Assembly: GCF_040954835.1 (NCBI RefSeq)
Contig: NC_090700.1
Coordinates: 20,131,501-20,195,500, forward strand
Direction: 5' to 3'
Length of the DNA stretch: 64,000 bases
Source: Lepisosteus oculatus
Lineage: Eukaryota; Chordata; Actinopteri; Semionotiformes; Lepisosteidae
A program made the position numbers and the translations under genes. Each line of letters begins with the position of its first letter. Position 1 is the first letter of the stretch. Under the pieces are notes generated by a model. It searched no databases. It had not been told where the DNA came from and saw only the letters and a list, made by a program, of their open reading frames with translations. This document shows positions 1-10,770 of this stretch, one piece after another.

Positions 1-835
1 ACAAAACAGAAAACCATCATCAATGAAGCAGCACATTAAAAGCTTGACTCATTTTGGACAAAGTGATGAACTGGAGAAAGAGATTCTAAAGAAAATAATT
101 AAAAAGCAGGTGGTTACGACTGTTATTCACTTCCTACTCTGCATTTCCTGTTTCTGCATTCAGCTGACCTTTGTGAAGCTGACTGGTTTGTTTCTCAGAG
201 GCTTTAATATCTGTGGCACATGTGAGTATTGTCTAGACAAGAGCTCTGATGAGAGCAATATGTTGTCAAAGGATGGCTTTGTGCCATCTGCACTTCCCTA
301 TACTTAATTAAATTCCCTATATGTAATTTCCCACTTGTTCTGTATTTTGTTAAGTGTGTTCCATCCGATTGTCTTATTGAAGTCTGATTACAGAATAATT
401 ATTAGTGTAACAGCAGGGTTCAGGTGTTCAGTAGAATATGTACAGTATATGATATATTTTCAACTCACCAATTCTAAGTCATAACGATAGCAGTGGGAAC
501 TAGAGTATTTGTCTAGAAATTATGCTAAGAGCCTATGATAGGTTCGTAACTTGACATGATCTTTAGTTCAAAGTATTGCTGGAACTTGCCACCTCAAAGT
601 ACCAGAATATATTCCAGGTTGTGTAGAATTAAGTGATCAGTTTAAAACTAATGATAGATTCTTCATTTTAGGTTAGGTTGTTGCTGTTATTCATTGATAC
701 ATCTGGGTAGCCTAGAACAACTGAAGTTAAATCTTACACTCAAAGACACAGCAGAGGTATCTGCACTGGGCTTTATGATACCACGGTCAGCAACTACTGC
801 ACTGTTTTTGACATAAGCAATGTTACTAGCTAGCA

Positions 836-1405
836 GCCAGCAGCCATATCAACTCACAACTGGCAACTGGCAACCTACTAAAGCTAAGCAGATTTGAGCC
901 TGGTCAGTACCTGGATGTGAGACCTCCTGGGAAAAACTAAGGTTGCTGCTAGAAGAAGTGTTAGTGGGGCCAGCAGGGGGCGCTCACCCTGTGGTCCATG
1001 TGGGTCCTAATGCCTCAGTATACTGACGGGGAGACTATACTGTAAACAGGTGCCGTCCTTTGGATGCGACGTAAAACCGAGGTCCTGATCCTCTGTGGTC
1101 ATTAAAAATCCCAGGGTGTTTCTTGAAAAGAGTAAGGATATAACCCCGGTGTCCTGGCCAAATTTCCCATTGGCCCTTACCAATCATGGCCTCCTAATAA
1201 GCACCATCTGTGAATTGGCTTAATTACTCTGCTCTCCTCCCCACTAATAGCTGATGTGGGGTGAGCGTTCTGGCACACTATGGCTGCTGTTGCATTATCC
1301 AGGTGGATGCTGCACATTGGTGGTGGTTGAGGGGAGTCCCCATTACCTGTAAAGTGCTTTGAGTGGAGTGTCCAGAAAAGTGCTATATAAGTGTAAGCAA
1401 TTATT
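836..1405 (+). mobile_element. 5S rRNA-derived SINE (SINE3/DeuSINE-like)
   Basis: The head, about 836-950, resembles vertebrate 5S rRNA: it contains AAGCTAAGCAGATTTGAGCC, then a GGTCAGTACCTGGATGTGAG block and GACCTCCTGGGAA, in the order seen in 5S rRNA (the internal pol III promoter region). The body follows. The tail, about 1352-1400, reads GTAAAGTGCTTTGAGTGGAG then GCTATATAAGTGTAAGCAAT, a 3' end I recognise from fish SINE3-class and related elements. Changes from 5S show it is a diverged copy and not a functional 5S gene. It carries a CTCF-type motif at 970-983. The family name is inference; the 5S origin of the head is visible. Confidence 0.8.
970..983 (+). promoter_or_regulatory. CTCF-type motif (perfect core) inside the SINE
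   Basis: The sequence CCAGCAGGGGGCGC matches the 14-base core CCASYAGRKGGCRS at every position, reading on the plus strand. It sits in the body of the 5S-derived SINE. The motif identity is seen; binding in vivo is inference. Confidence 0.6.
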
Positions 1406-1953
1406 AATTGCTATTAATTATATTTTGTTTGGAATATTTTAGATTTTCTTTATTTCTCTGTTTTTTACAATTCTGTACCCCGCTTCACCATGAATCTCTA
1501 TAAAAACAGAAAGTACTTGGAGTGAATAGTTTGGTTAAAAAAAGATATTAGTGCACTGAAAAAAGCTGAGCTCATACAGAGTTCAGCTTTTAGAGAACCT
1601 ACTGATATAATCCCTTCTTTTAACTTATATACCCCTTCGCAAAGGTCATCCATTTCACATTTAAGACATTATTGGTGTTTATTTTATCACCCGTCTCTAA
1701 GCTACACTTTGAGCACCGTGTGCCTGAGAAGTCGTCATTCCTAGGCAAGGAGGAAGCAGCCTGCCTCTACCCTCTCTGAATAGAGTCAATGAAGCAAATT
1801 CAAAACGCACAGCATGACTGATTGGGCCACCATAAAAAGAGAACGCATTCCCCTGTCTGAAAAAGTTTTTGCTTGATTTCCATCCACTTAAACATTTTCA
1901 GGTGAAATGTGAAAAAGCGAAATGTGGAAGCAAAAAACATTTAAAAACCTCAC

Positions 1954-2070
1954 CCCTTGAATTCCTGCAGGAGGGGGCAAGACCTGACCCTTGAATTTTC
2001 CTGCCAGCTCTGCCACTGATGTCTTGACCGGTTTGTCTTCCACCGCCTCCATAGCACTCGCTGACCGGTC
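1954..2070 (-). CDS. rcsd1: rcsd1/CapZIP-like, exon 2 (codons 3-41)
   Basis: This is a 117-bp exon (39 codons, phase 0 on both sides) bounded by acceptor GGTTTTGCAG and donor GTGAGG. It encodes DRSASAMEAVEDKPVKTS, then VAELAGKFKGQ, then VLPPPAGIQG. The S-V-A-E-L-A-G-K-F-K block corresponds to S-V-A-Q-L-A-G-R-F in the N-terminus of CapZIP (RCSD1), at nearly the same distance from the start methionine. CapZIP binds actin-capping protein CapZ and is a stress-kinase substrate, acting in the cytosol and cytoskeleton of muscle and blood cells. Joined to exon 1 at 20581-20576 it reads M-E-D-R-S-A, like human M-E-E-R-P-A. Later exons lie left of the window. An internal ATG at codon 9 has a fair context and could be an alternative start. 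Homology is judged by eye; a lost paralogue of RCSD1 is the main alternative. Confidence 0.78.
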
Positions 2071-3332
2071 CTGCAAAACCAGACACATGACTGGGATTAG
2101 AGGAGCCCAGCTTTAGAATAGCGGCAGGTGGAATTTCTCCTATATGTGGTGGACAGTTAGGCTGAAGTCCATCACAGGTCTGAGTAGTGATGCAGTCAGA
2201 GAGTACAACTTGTGCTGGTGTGCACATCTGGCTGAAGACACGCTATGTCCACAGCCTTGGAAACTACAATGTTTTTAAATGAAAATAAATAAAGGGAGGG
2301 CTGGTGTATACTAGGAATTTGCATGTGAGGCCTTTTTGAAAGCTCATTTTCCTAAAACCTGTATTGAACCATCCGTAGATTGTTTTTCACCCTCATCTGT
2401 AATTTTGTGTCTATTGAGTGAAAAGACATGACCCCAACAAGGATTTAACAAGGTCTTAGAAATTTAACAGAGAAGCCACAGTCCTTCAAAAAAATTAAAA
2501 GATCAATGAACAATAACAACCAAATCAACAGAACCCGAACTATTAATTAACCTCATTAAATGCTACAAGGGAGCCAAACAATAGATGTTTGGTTCTATGT
2601 CTGTATTAACTTTAAATACCAAATCCTCAAGGTTTACAGAATTGGGAAAACTTAAGGAAGACTACAGAAAGATAAGGCCGACTCACTGGCAACAACTGTC
2701 TTTCAATTAGGAAATGTATTATTTGGTTACAATGCAGCAACCTCCTTGTGTATTTGACATCTGACACCAGGAAATGTGATGCCTGCAAATGGAGGTTGTA
2801 AAGGTCATGTGTTTCACATACAATATATATTTAATACATAAACTGAATGTAGAGTTGAGAATCTGTCTTGTTACACTTTACTCCTTTATGGTTTGGCACT
2901 AACTACTGAAGAACTGCAGCTGGAGTCTCTGAAGTGACCCAAGAAAAACAATTCACCGGCCTGTACTATTTCACAAACAGTGTTCAGGGCAGCATACACA
3001 ATAGAGTTTTGCTTTCCTCAGAGATACCCATGTGGGTGATCTTCTAAGCATGGAGATATGGTGTACGTGCTTGAAAAGTGTGTCTCAGTTGAGATAGTAC
3101 CATTTCACCGAGCCTGAAGAGCTATGACCCCTAGGCAGGGAGCTGTAATGGCTTCTCCTCTTGTGGGACAGTGCAATCATGTTTACTTTCTTACATCTTA
3201 CTTTCTGACTTCTATTAAACTCATTAACAACCAATTTGAAATTCACAAAACTTTGACCTGCACTTGTATTTTTTATAGAAAAGTTGATCACATGTAATGT
3301 ATGAAAATACACAAACAGGTTTTTTACCTAGA

Positions 3333-3478
3333 GGACTGTGGGAGTATGGAAGAAGTTACCCAGCAATATCATACCCTAGCTTCTTTCAAGAAATGGCTGG
3401 ATGAGATTCTGGGATCAATTATCTACAGTACAAACTACCAAATGAGATGGACTGAATGGCCTCCTCTTGTTTGTAACA
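3333..3478 (+). mobile_element. CR1/Rex1-like LINE, 3' fragment
   Basis: The line of sense words GAGTATGGAAGAAGTTACCC, CAAGAAATGGCTGGATGAGA and GAATGGCCTCCTCTTGTTTG is the 3' end of a widespread fish non-LTR retrotransposon. Related ends occur in this window at 25.5, 54.1 and 63.4 kb (plus) and at 35.1, 36.2 and 36.8 kb (minus). Only the 3' end is present, which is the usual result of 5'-truncated LINE insertion. Clade assignment is from memory of the family. Confidence 0.65.
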
Positions 3479-5920
3479 ATTTTTATAAGCTACTCTATGC
3501 TCCTAGTGGACCCCTGTCTTTTCAATTTTTTATTTCCAACTTAACTCTTGATGGGGCTAATTGATCTCCTGTTGCTTATTAAGACCTTTACTCAGCAATT
3601 ATGAAGTCAGAGGGGGCTAGAGATTACTGTTAATACCAGATTCACACCTGCCCTCTTTCAGGTATGTGGAATTATACATAATGGAGAGTGTTGGAAACAG
3701 TGTCAGTCGTGCCCGTGTGTGTTCGTCACAAACCAATCAGCTAGTATGACAGAGATAATGGTACAAACACTTCATTCGCAAGCTGAGGAGAGACTGGACT
3801 GAGTTCTGTTTTCCACATTTCTACATAGCGATACATGTTCAGCAAAGTATTTATGAAACCAGAGACTAAAAATGTAGAAAACAGTCATCACAGTCCAATT
3901 AATAAGTTAGATTAAAGGGATCGATCAGCTTCAGTGAAGAGCTTCAGCTTCAGGAAAAAAACCCAGAAGACACAGGGTTTTGCCGGGACCAGGGATAGAA
4001 ACCACTGGTTCCAAGCACAAATGTGAAGTTCTCCTAATACACTAATACTGCTTGTTGTGATTTACTATGATGTTCTTGGCCCTTCAGACAGATTTTGTTG
4101 AGCCAAGCCCAACCACAAACAATGACAACACTTGCCAAACAACTGCACAATCACCAGGCTTATCACATGGCCCGCCAACTTACTCATTATATTTCTCAGA
4201 CGTTTCATTGATATTTTGTAAACAAATCCACATTTGAGATCAATTTAGATCATACCATGTTCAAACAGAACGAAAATGAGCCACCGATCTTTAATGTTTT
4301 CACTCCAAATTTCTTTAAAGAAGAAGTCCTCTGTTTAAGTGTTCAAAATTGATGCTCGCATGTGACCAATGTCTGAGCTAATCTGATGTCTGCATCATAC
4401 TCAGTTCCTGCAATTTGGATTGGCTGGTAGCCTGTTATTCCAACAGTTCCAACAGAAAGCTACTGTACAAGCCAAGCCGATTAAACTGCAGGACATTTCC
4501 TAAATAAAGTCATGCTGTTGGCTGTTTGGTGTAGATGTGGGTGCTGTTGGTGATGGTTCATTTCCCACACTCCCTCACTATCTCCATTCTTACTGTTGGA
4601 CTTTCCATTCAGGAAATTCTCATCCTGAAACTAAAAGGCAGATGTGGTCAGCAGGATGACCACAGAATTCTGCGGTTCAGGGAATACATTAGAATATGTC
4701 GACAAAGACAGTGCTTTTCTTCACAAGGCTGTTGGTACAAAATACAGCATTTCTAAGTAACAACACACAACATTTTGTATACAAGAAAAACTTTAATTTA
4801 GGGAGACATTTCAAAATGGTTCCTATGTGTACTTTTCTAGCAGAAAACTGAAACATATACCATTTTCAATGCTTACATAAAACTCCCAATGCAGTCTTTT
4901 TTAGGAAACCCTGTAGACATAAGTGGGAGGAAAGCTTAAGGTCCTGTAATACCAAAATAGTGTGTGTCTTTTATCATGTGTGCTTTTAGGAAACTTATGC
5001 CAACATGCAACATTCATAATAAGTCTAGCAGTGAGGCACAATAGTGTATTTTTAATGAAAAGCCAAAGTTATCTGCAAAGGCGTCTGCCATTGTCTGCTT
5101 CCAGATGTACATTGTTTCTAACTTTATGCACGGCTTTTCTTAAAGAAAGCTTATTTCCTTTTCAGCAGGAAAATGTGAAACCCATTACGCACTGGAGCTG
5201 AAAGCTTTTTAAAAAAAAAGAGAACGCTGAAATGGCCCTGGGAGAGAGGACAGCCACCTGAGACACTAAAACACCAACAGAAGGCCTTACCTCTTTCCTT
5301 TAGACAGGAAAGACCAGTACGCTGTCAGCATGCAGCATCGCTTTGAGGCTGGTGACATCAGCAACCTGTTCTCACCCCCATTATCTTATCAGCCCTCAAC
5401 TGTGCTATGGCCACAAAAACACTGATACTGCATGGGGCTGGTTCCCCGATGGTTCACAGATAAGGAGTTGTTTTTATTGGGCTCCCATTATTTCTGTTAA
5501 TTGCCCTATAGGCACTCACTTGTGCTTTTTTAGCTGATCTCATTCCGACACCCATGTGCAAGCCTGTTGTCTCTTGGCCACTGCTGCGACGTTTCAGAAT
5601 GAAATTCCCATCCCACCCCTTTCCTCTGTTTTTCTTCGCTGATAATTATAACCCCCTAATGGCCTCAGGCCCTTTGCCACAATTGTTTAACTCTTTCTTG
5701 CCTGAGAAAGTGACAAAGCAGAGAAAAACAACTACAAACATGAATCCGTAGGGACACAAGACCACAAGTGTAGTTAAACATGATGGGAGGCCATTTGTGT
5801 TCATTTGTTGCCAGTAGCTTTTTGATCAGAGGACCAAATTCAGCTGTTTCTTCAAGGATTTTCTTGTCAGACAGCAGGACCGTTTACTAATATCTTGTTT
5901 ATATCTTATTGTATATACAG

Positions 5921-6240
5921 AGGGTGGTGCAGGGGTTAGCATTGCTGCCTTGCAGTGCTGGGGTTCTGTGTTCATTTCTGGACCTGAGTGCTATCTGCAT
6001 AGAGTTTGTATGTTGTCCCTGTGTTTTGTGTGGGTTTCCACTGGGTGCTCCAGCTTGCTCCATCAATCAAAGGACAAACTGGTAGGTTAATTAGCTTCCG
6101 TGGAAAAATGAATGGCCCTGGTTTGTGTCTGAGTCTGTCTACCCTGCGATGGACTGGGGTACCCATGCCTTGCAACCATTGCTGGGACAGGCTCTGGCTT
6201 CCCTCTGACACTGAATTAGAAGAAACAGTTATCAAATGGA
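5921..6240 (+). mobile_element. tRNA-derived SINE, nearly full length
   Basis: This copy begins with the tRNA-like head GGTGGTGCAGGGGTTAGCAT and runs through the conserved body (GGTAGGTTAATTAGCTTC, CCCTGCGATGGACTGG) to a degenerate tail near 6240. It is the same family as the copies listed below and is diverged by many point changes. The open frames across it on both strands are by-products of the repeat. Confidence 0.85.
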
Positions 6241-7579
6241 CGTAAGAAAGGCAAATATACAGCTTAAGACAAGGGGGATACTCAGAGCTAACATTTTAAT
6301 CAGAAATTTTATAGCACTGGATATATTCAGTTAAGCATCTTAGAGTCAGGAACCATGTCTGGGGAGAGATTAAGGTTATTATACTTACAGAATGTTAACA
6401 TTTTTAGAACATGTGAAGTACCTGGAAGTGCTGTATACATTATATGCACATTATGTAGAGTACAGCTTTCCAGTATCAGACAGCATGTACAGAACACCTC
6501 CTCTGTCCTGAACACTGTAGGTAAAAGTACAAAATCCCCTGAGACTCTGCAGTAGGTAGGCAGAGGTGGATAAACTGGGCCAAGGTCTGGGCCCATGGAC
6601 TGAGCCATTTCAGGACACAGCTCCAAACTAACTCCTGGGGAGCAAACAGTACAACACTAAGACACATGATCATCAATGTTATAGAATATGAACAGTATAC
6701 TATGAATTAAAAGCACAGTTAACAACTGACACAGCAGAAAGCATAAAAACAAATCTGAGTAAAAAAAAAACCTAGGCTCTGGAATTACATAAAACAGATC
6801 TATTTTAGTTCAACAAAATTCACAAATACTATATAAACAGTGGAAAAGGCTGCTGTAAACCCAGTAAGTGCTGCTCTATTTTAAGGTGTAGTGGCCTGAG
6901 AAAAAGAACTGTAGCCTTCAGGCAACCCAAAACATGTGGTCAGAACTAATTGAAGGACATCTGAGGGGGAATCACTACAAATGATTAAAAAACCCTCTTC
7001 TTGGAATTATAAATGTATAAACCTTGGCGTTTCAATTTGAAGCAAACCCAAAAAAACAGTAAAAAAAATATTATGGGATATTTGTTTTTCTCAGACAAAT
7101 TCCTCAGCCCCTCATCCTGGATGTATCCCTCTCACAACTCTACAGCTGGTTTTAACTGTCAGTCTGCGGCTGACATAGTACAGGGGTCTTTACTCCTGCC
7201 TCAGCTGCTACAGTTTCCCACACATGCGCGTACAATCACACACGTGGCCTTTCTATTTCTGGAAAGTAACACTACTAGAGGGCCAATGCACCAATATAAA
7301 CACAGACCTACACTTCAAGGACAGAGGAGACAAAAATGTCAATGTAAAATGTAAGCTTCGAAGACGCCCTGTTAGATATAGAATGCTTAACAGAATTGCA
7401 GGTTATTTTTTTCTCAGTGTGATTCTAATTTTATGGACATACATGTTATTTTCTGTGTATTTTATGCTAAGCATAATACATTTGTATTGGCTTTCCTTCA
7501 CATTTGTGCTTTTACTGTAACACCAAAACATCTAGGCATCATCAGAAAATCCTGGTGAGGGCTGCAGCTACTCAGGGGA

Positions 7580-7755
7580 CAATTTAGAAACAGCAATTAA
7601 CCTAGCCACCCTGTCTTTGTGCGGTGAGAAGAAACCAAAACACCCGTAGAAACCCACACAAATACACAAGAGCAACATACAAACTCCACACAGAAGGCAC
7701 ACTGGTCTGGGTTCAAACTAAGACACTAGCCTTAATGCCAATATGCTGCCCCATC
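7580..7755 (-). mobile_element. tRNA-derived SINE, 5' part
   Basis: This is a reverse-oriented and strongly decayed copy. CAATTAACCTAGCC, ACATACAAACTCCACACAGA and a final ATGCTGCCCC are the body and head words of the family. The 3' half is missing or unrecognisable. Confidence 0.6.
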
Positions 7756-8270
7756 ATCAAAACATCCAGCTGAAAAAAGGTTCTGCTAACAAAAGGACTC
7801 ACCACATTTGTTATGAGCTCCCAATTTTTTTACAGCAAACCTCTTTTCATCTGTATGTCATGACACAGAGGAAGCAATAATTCTACACAATTTTGATAGT
7901 ATTCACAATCCTGAAAGATACTGTCCCAATGCACTTGAAGGAGAGGAAACAGGAGACATTTTGTTTACATTGTTGTAACTATCTCCTCAACCACACTGCT
8001 TACACTTACTAGCTCTAAAAAATACTTTGAATATTAAGACACTTAATTAACAACTTGAACGGATTTGCCTCCTCTCGTTTGTTTGAACTACAGAAAAGTG
8101 TAAAGACAGTGAGGTAAATGATTTTTGTACTCACAAGGAAACTGGTCATACTTTCAGTCTAGATTGTGTTATCTTTAGGAACACTATGGAATAGCACAGG
8201 GCTTGGGCTATTACTTCCTGGTATCAACACCCTAGTCAGTCATCAGTCAAAAATCAGCTTTCAATATGTA

Positions 8271-8605
8271 TATCCATCCATTTTCTAACTGCTTTATCCA
8301 GCTTAGGGTCACTGGGGCAAGCAATGAACACAAGGTGAGACACACCCTGATCAGGATGCCAGTCTATCAAAGGGTAGACAAACACAAATACACACACTCC
8401 CACCAGAGCACATTTTCCCAGGAGCCATTTAACCTACCAGCATGTCTTTGGGTGGTACTGTAACTAGAGCACCCTGAAGAAACACATGCAAACATGTGAG
8501 AACATACAGTACAAAACAAACGCAGAAAACACCCCCAGGAATTGGGCCCAGGGTTCCAGAGCTGAGAGGCAGCAATGTTAACGACAGCACCACCGTGCTG
8601 CCACC
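8271..8605 (-). mobile_element. tRNA-derived SINE, full length
   Basis: Read on the plus strand it starts at the tail (ATCCATCCATTTTCTAACTG, CTTTATCCAGCTTAGGGTCA) and ends at the head (CACCACCGTGCTGCCACC), so the element lies on the minus strand. It is a standard full-length copy. Confidence 0.85.
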
Positions 8606-8983
8606 TTTTGAATATAAATGTTGGAATTTCATTGTATAACCTGCCAGTAACTTTCTACCAAACCCCAGAAGTAAAATTATGAACAGGTTAAGACCAAGTC
8701 AACCTCCAATATGTGACTGTTGTTCTAAAGAAGTTAAACCACTGTTCACGGTACCAGGACTTTACCAGGTCTGCTGTAGCTGAAACTCTCATAAGCACAG
8801 AATTAATATGTGCTTTTGTTGGTGTGGGGATGTATCTGTCTTATTTTAAAAGGAGTCAGTACTGGTAAAGAAAGTACTGGTAAAATATACTATAGACAGG
8901 GATGCACATACATTAGTGAGGATCCATGTATCACTACAAACACACATACTGTAGCTTTCTAAAAAATTGCCCTTAAATGATTA

Positions 8984-9287
8984 TGGTATACCATAGCACA
9001 GTAGTTAGCAATGCAGCCTTACACCACTGGAGTCCTGGGTTCAATTCCTGAGGTGCTATTTGCATGGGGTTTGTATGTCCTCCCCATGTTTGCATAGGTT
9101 CCCTCAGGGTGCTCTAGTTACCATCCACACGTCCAAAGACATGCTGGTAGGTTAATTTGTTTCTGTGTGAATATGTTCCTGTCTGTGTTTGTCTGTATGT
9201 GCTCTGTGATAGATTAGTGTCCCATCCAGGGTGTATCCTGTTTTGTGACCCTGTATTAGATAAGTGGATTAGAAAAATGGATGGATT
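8984..9287 (+). mobile_element. tRNA-derived SINE with intact pol III boxes
   Basis: This is the best copy for seeing the promoter. An A box TAGCACAGTAG at 8994-9004 fits TRGYNNARNNG, and a B box GGTTCAATTCC at 9038-9048 fits GGTTCRANNCC. The body follows (ACATGCTGGTAGGTTAATTT), ending in AGAAAAATGGATGGAT. This fixes the family as tRNA-derived. Confidence 0.88.
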
Positions 9288-10436
9288 TATTATGGTATAC
9301 CAGAGATACGTACACTGCAATCCATATCCATCTGTCTGACAAGATGGTGGCACTGCCCAAGGGCTTTCAGTTGCTTCTTTATAGGCTAAACTTTATACAT
9401 CTTTAACTCATTCCCTATATTCTTCTTTGAATCAGGACCTAAGTGGCAGCTTGTACCTAATCAATCTTGTCTCCAGGGCTGAGATTGAACATGAAATTGC
9501 AAAATGCACTACATTGTTTGCCTTTGTTTTTCACCCAAGTGAATATCAAACTGGTTTTCACAATGATTGCGCTTAAATGTGACATGAAATGTAAAAAAAT
9601 TGTTGTTAATAGGTTTCATAGGTATTTGTGTTAACAAAGGCCACAAATAAACAATGCACTATGAATTAGCCCCAACATACAAAAAACACCCTTTGCTCAA
9701 TGTACAATTAATATGAGAATGTTTCTGAGTTACAATATATACGCTATTCTTTCAGGGAACTTTGGCAGTTCCAATCCTTAGATTCTTCCAGCTACCTTAT
9801 TCCTGATTCAGTTATAATGCTCAAAAAAGTTTATGAGTAAAATATTCCAAAAATATTTCATAAATGGACACATTCTGCTGCTCTTAGCAAACCACAGCAT
9901 ACGAGCAAACCTCATGTATGGCCCCAGCAACAGACAGACCTTGAAATACCCTAACAAAGCATATCTTTGTCACTGAAATCACCAGAAATCTGGAAAGCTC
10001 ACATGAGTTTTAAGGCAGAAACTTATCATCTCATCATTGAGACCCATGTAAACACTTCTTGGCACCCAGTTTGTAACTGGTTAGGAATGAGCAGATGATA
10101 CTGACCTTGATTCAACCCAGCACTCAGAGGAAATGCTGGCTTCCCCTAAGATACACTTCACAGGTCACTCGTTTCCTTTGACAGCATTTTCCGGAACCGT
10201 AAAGTGGTCACGTTTAACGAAAGGCCAAAATTCCTGAATGTATTTCAATTGAACACCACAAGAACAACAAGTGATTATCTTATGCAATTCTCATGATGAT
10301 CACATGCACAGTCAAAAGGCAAGCATTAGGGTGCAAGCAACAAGCAATCTACTTGTTGCTACTGTAATGGACACAGTTCATTAGGAATTTGTAGCCCTTA
10401 ATTTTAAGTGCTGTGGACAGAAATTTAAGAAGATAC

Positions 10437-10770
10437 ATAATAGGATACCTTGGAGGTGGTATAGTAGATCAAGAGGAAAAGAGATGGAGAGGTGGAGCAG
10501 GGAGGAAGGGAAAACAGGAGGCCAGATGTTGAGAGATTGAGTTTAAAATGATGGTAAATACCCATCAGGAGGAGGTGACAGTGAGACGCCAGGAGATATG
10601 TGAGGCGATGTGAGTATGACAGGGAGGAAAAGAGACGAAGATTTGAGCATCACAAGCATAGAAAAGACACAAATAGCCAAGAGAAGAGATGAGAGGATCC
10701 AGGAAGTGGGTGGAGAGAGAGTAGATCAGTGAGGCAGAAGAATGAGGTATGAGCAATGTCAGAATGTCCT
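10437..10770. repeat. purine-rich low-complexity tract
   Basis: About 330 bases on the plus strand are dominated by A and G, with many GAGA, GGAGG and GAGGAAAAG words and few pyrimidines. No clear repeat unit is visible. It may be a decayed microsatellite or a polypurine tract able to form unusual structure. The minus-strand open frames across it are artefacts of the bias. Confidence 0.6.

Larger units (their letters stand above)
1..1953. other. rcsd1-like intron 2 (partial), non-coding
   Basis: No exon could be recognised on either strand here. The stretch lies downstream of the GTGAG donor that ends exon 2 of the rcsd1-like gene, so it should be intron. It holds one clear 5S-derived SINE (about 836-1405). 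The open frame at 23-307 on the plus strand has no recognisable domain and AT-rich composition, and I treat it as chance. Confidence 0.6.

Noticed and set aside
836..950. A 5S rRNA gene
   Set aside because: The match is interrupted and diverged, continues straight into a SINE body and tail, and has no T-run terminator at the right place.
1898..2227. A 109-residue minus-strand open frame over rcsd1 exon 2
   Set aside because: It is in another frame and crosses the acceptor site. The frame matching CapZIP is bounded by good splice signals.
8984..9060. A tRNA gene
   Set aside because: The A and B boxes are good, but no cloverleaf can be completed and the sequence continues into the SINE body shared by many copies.
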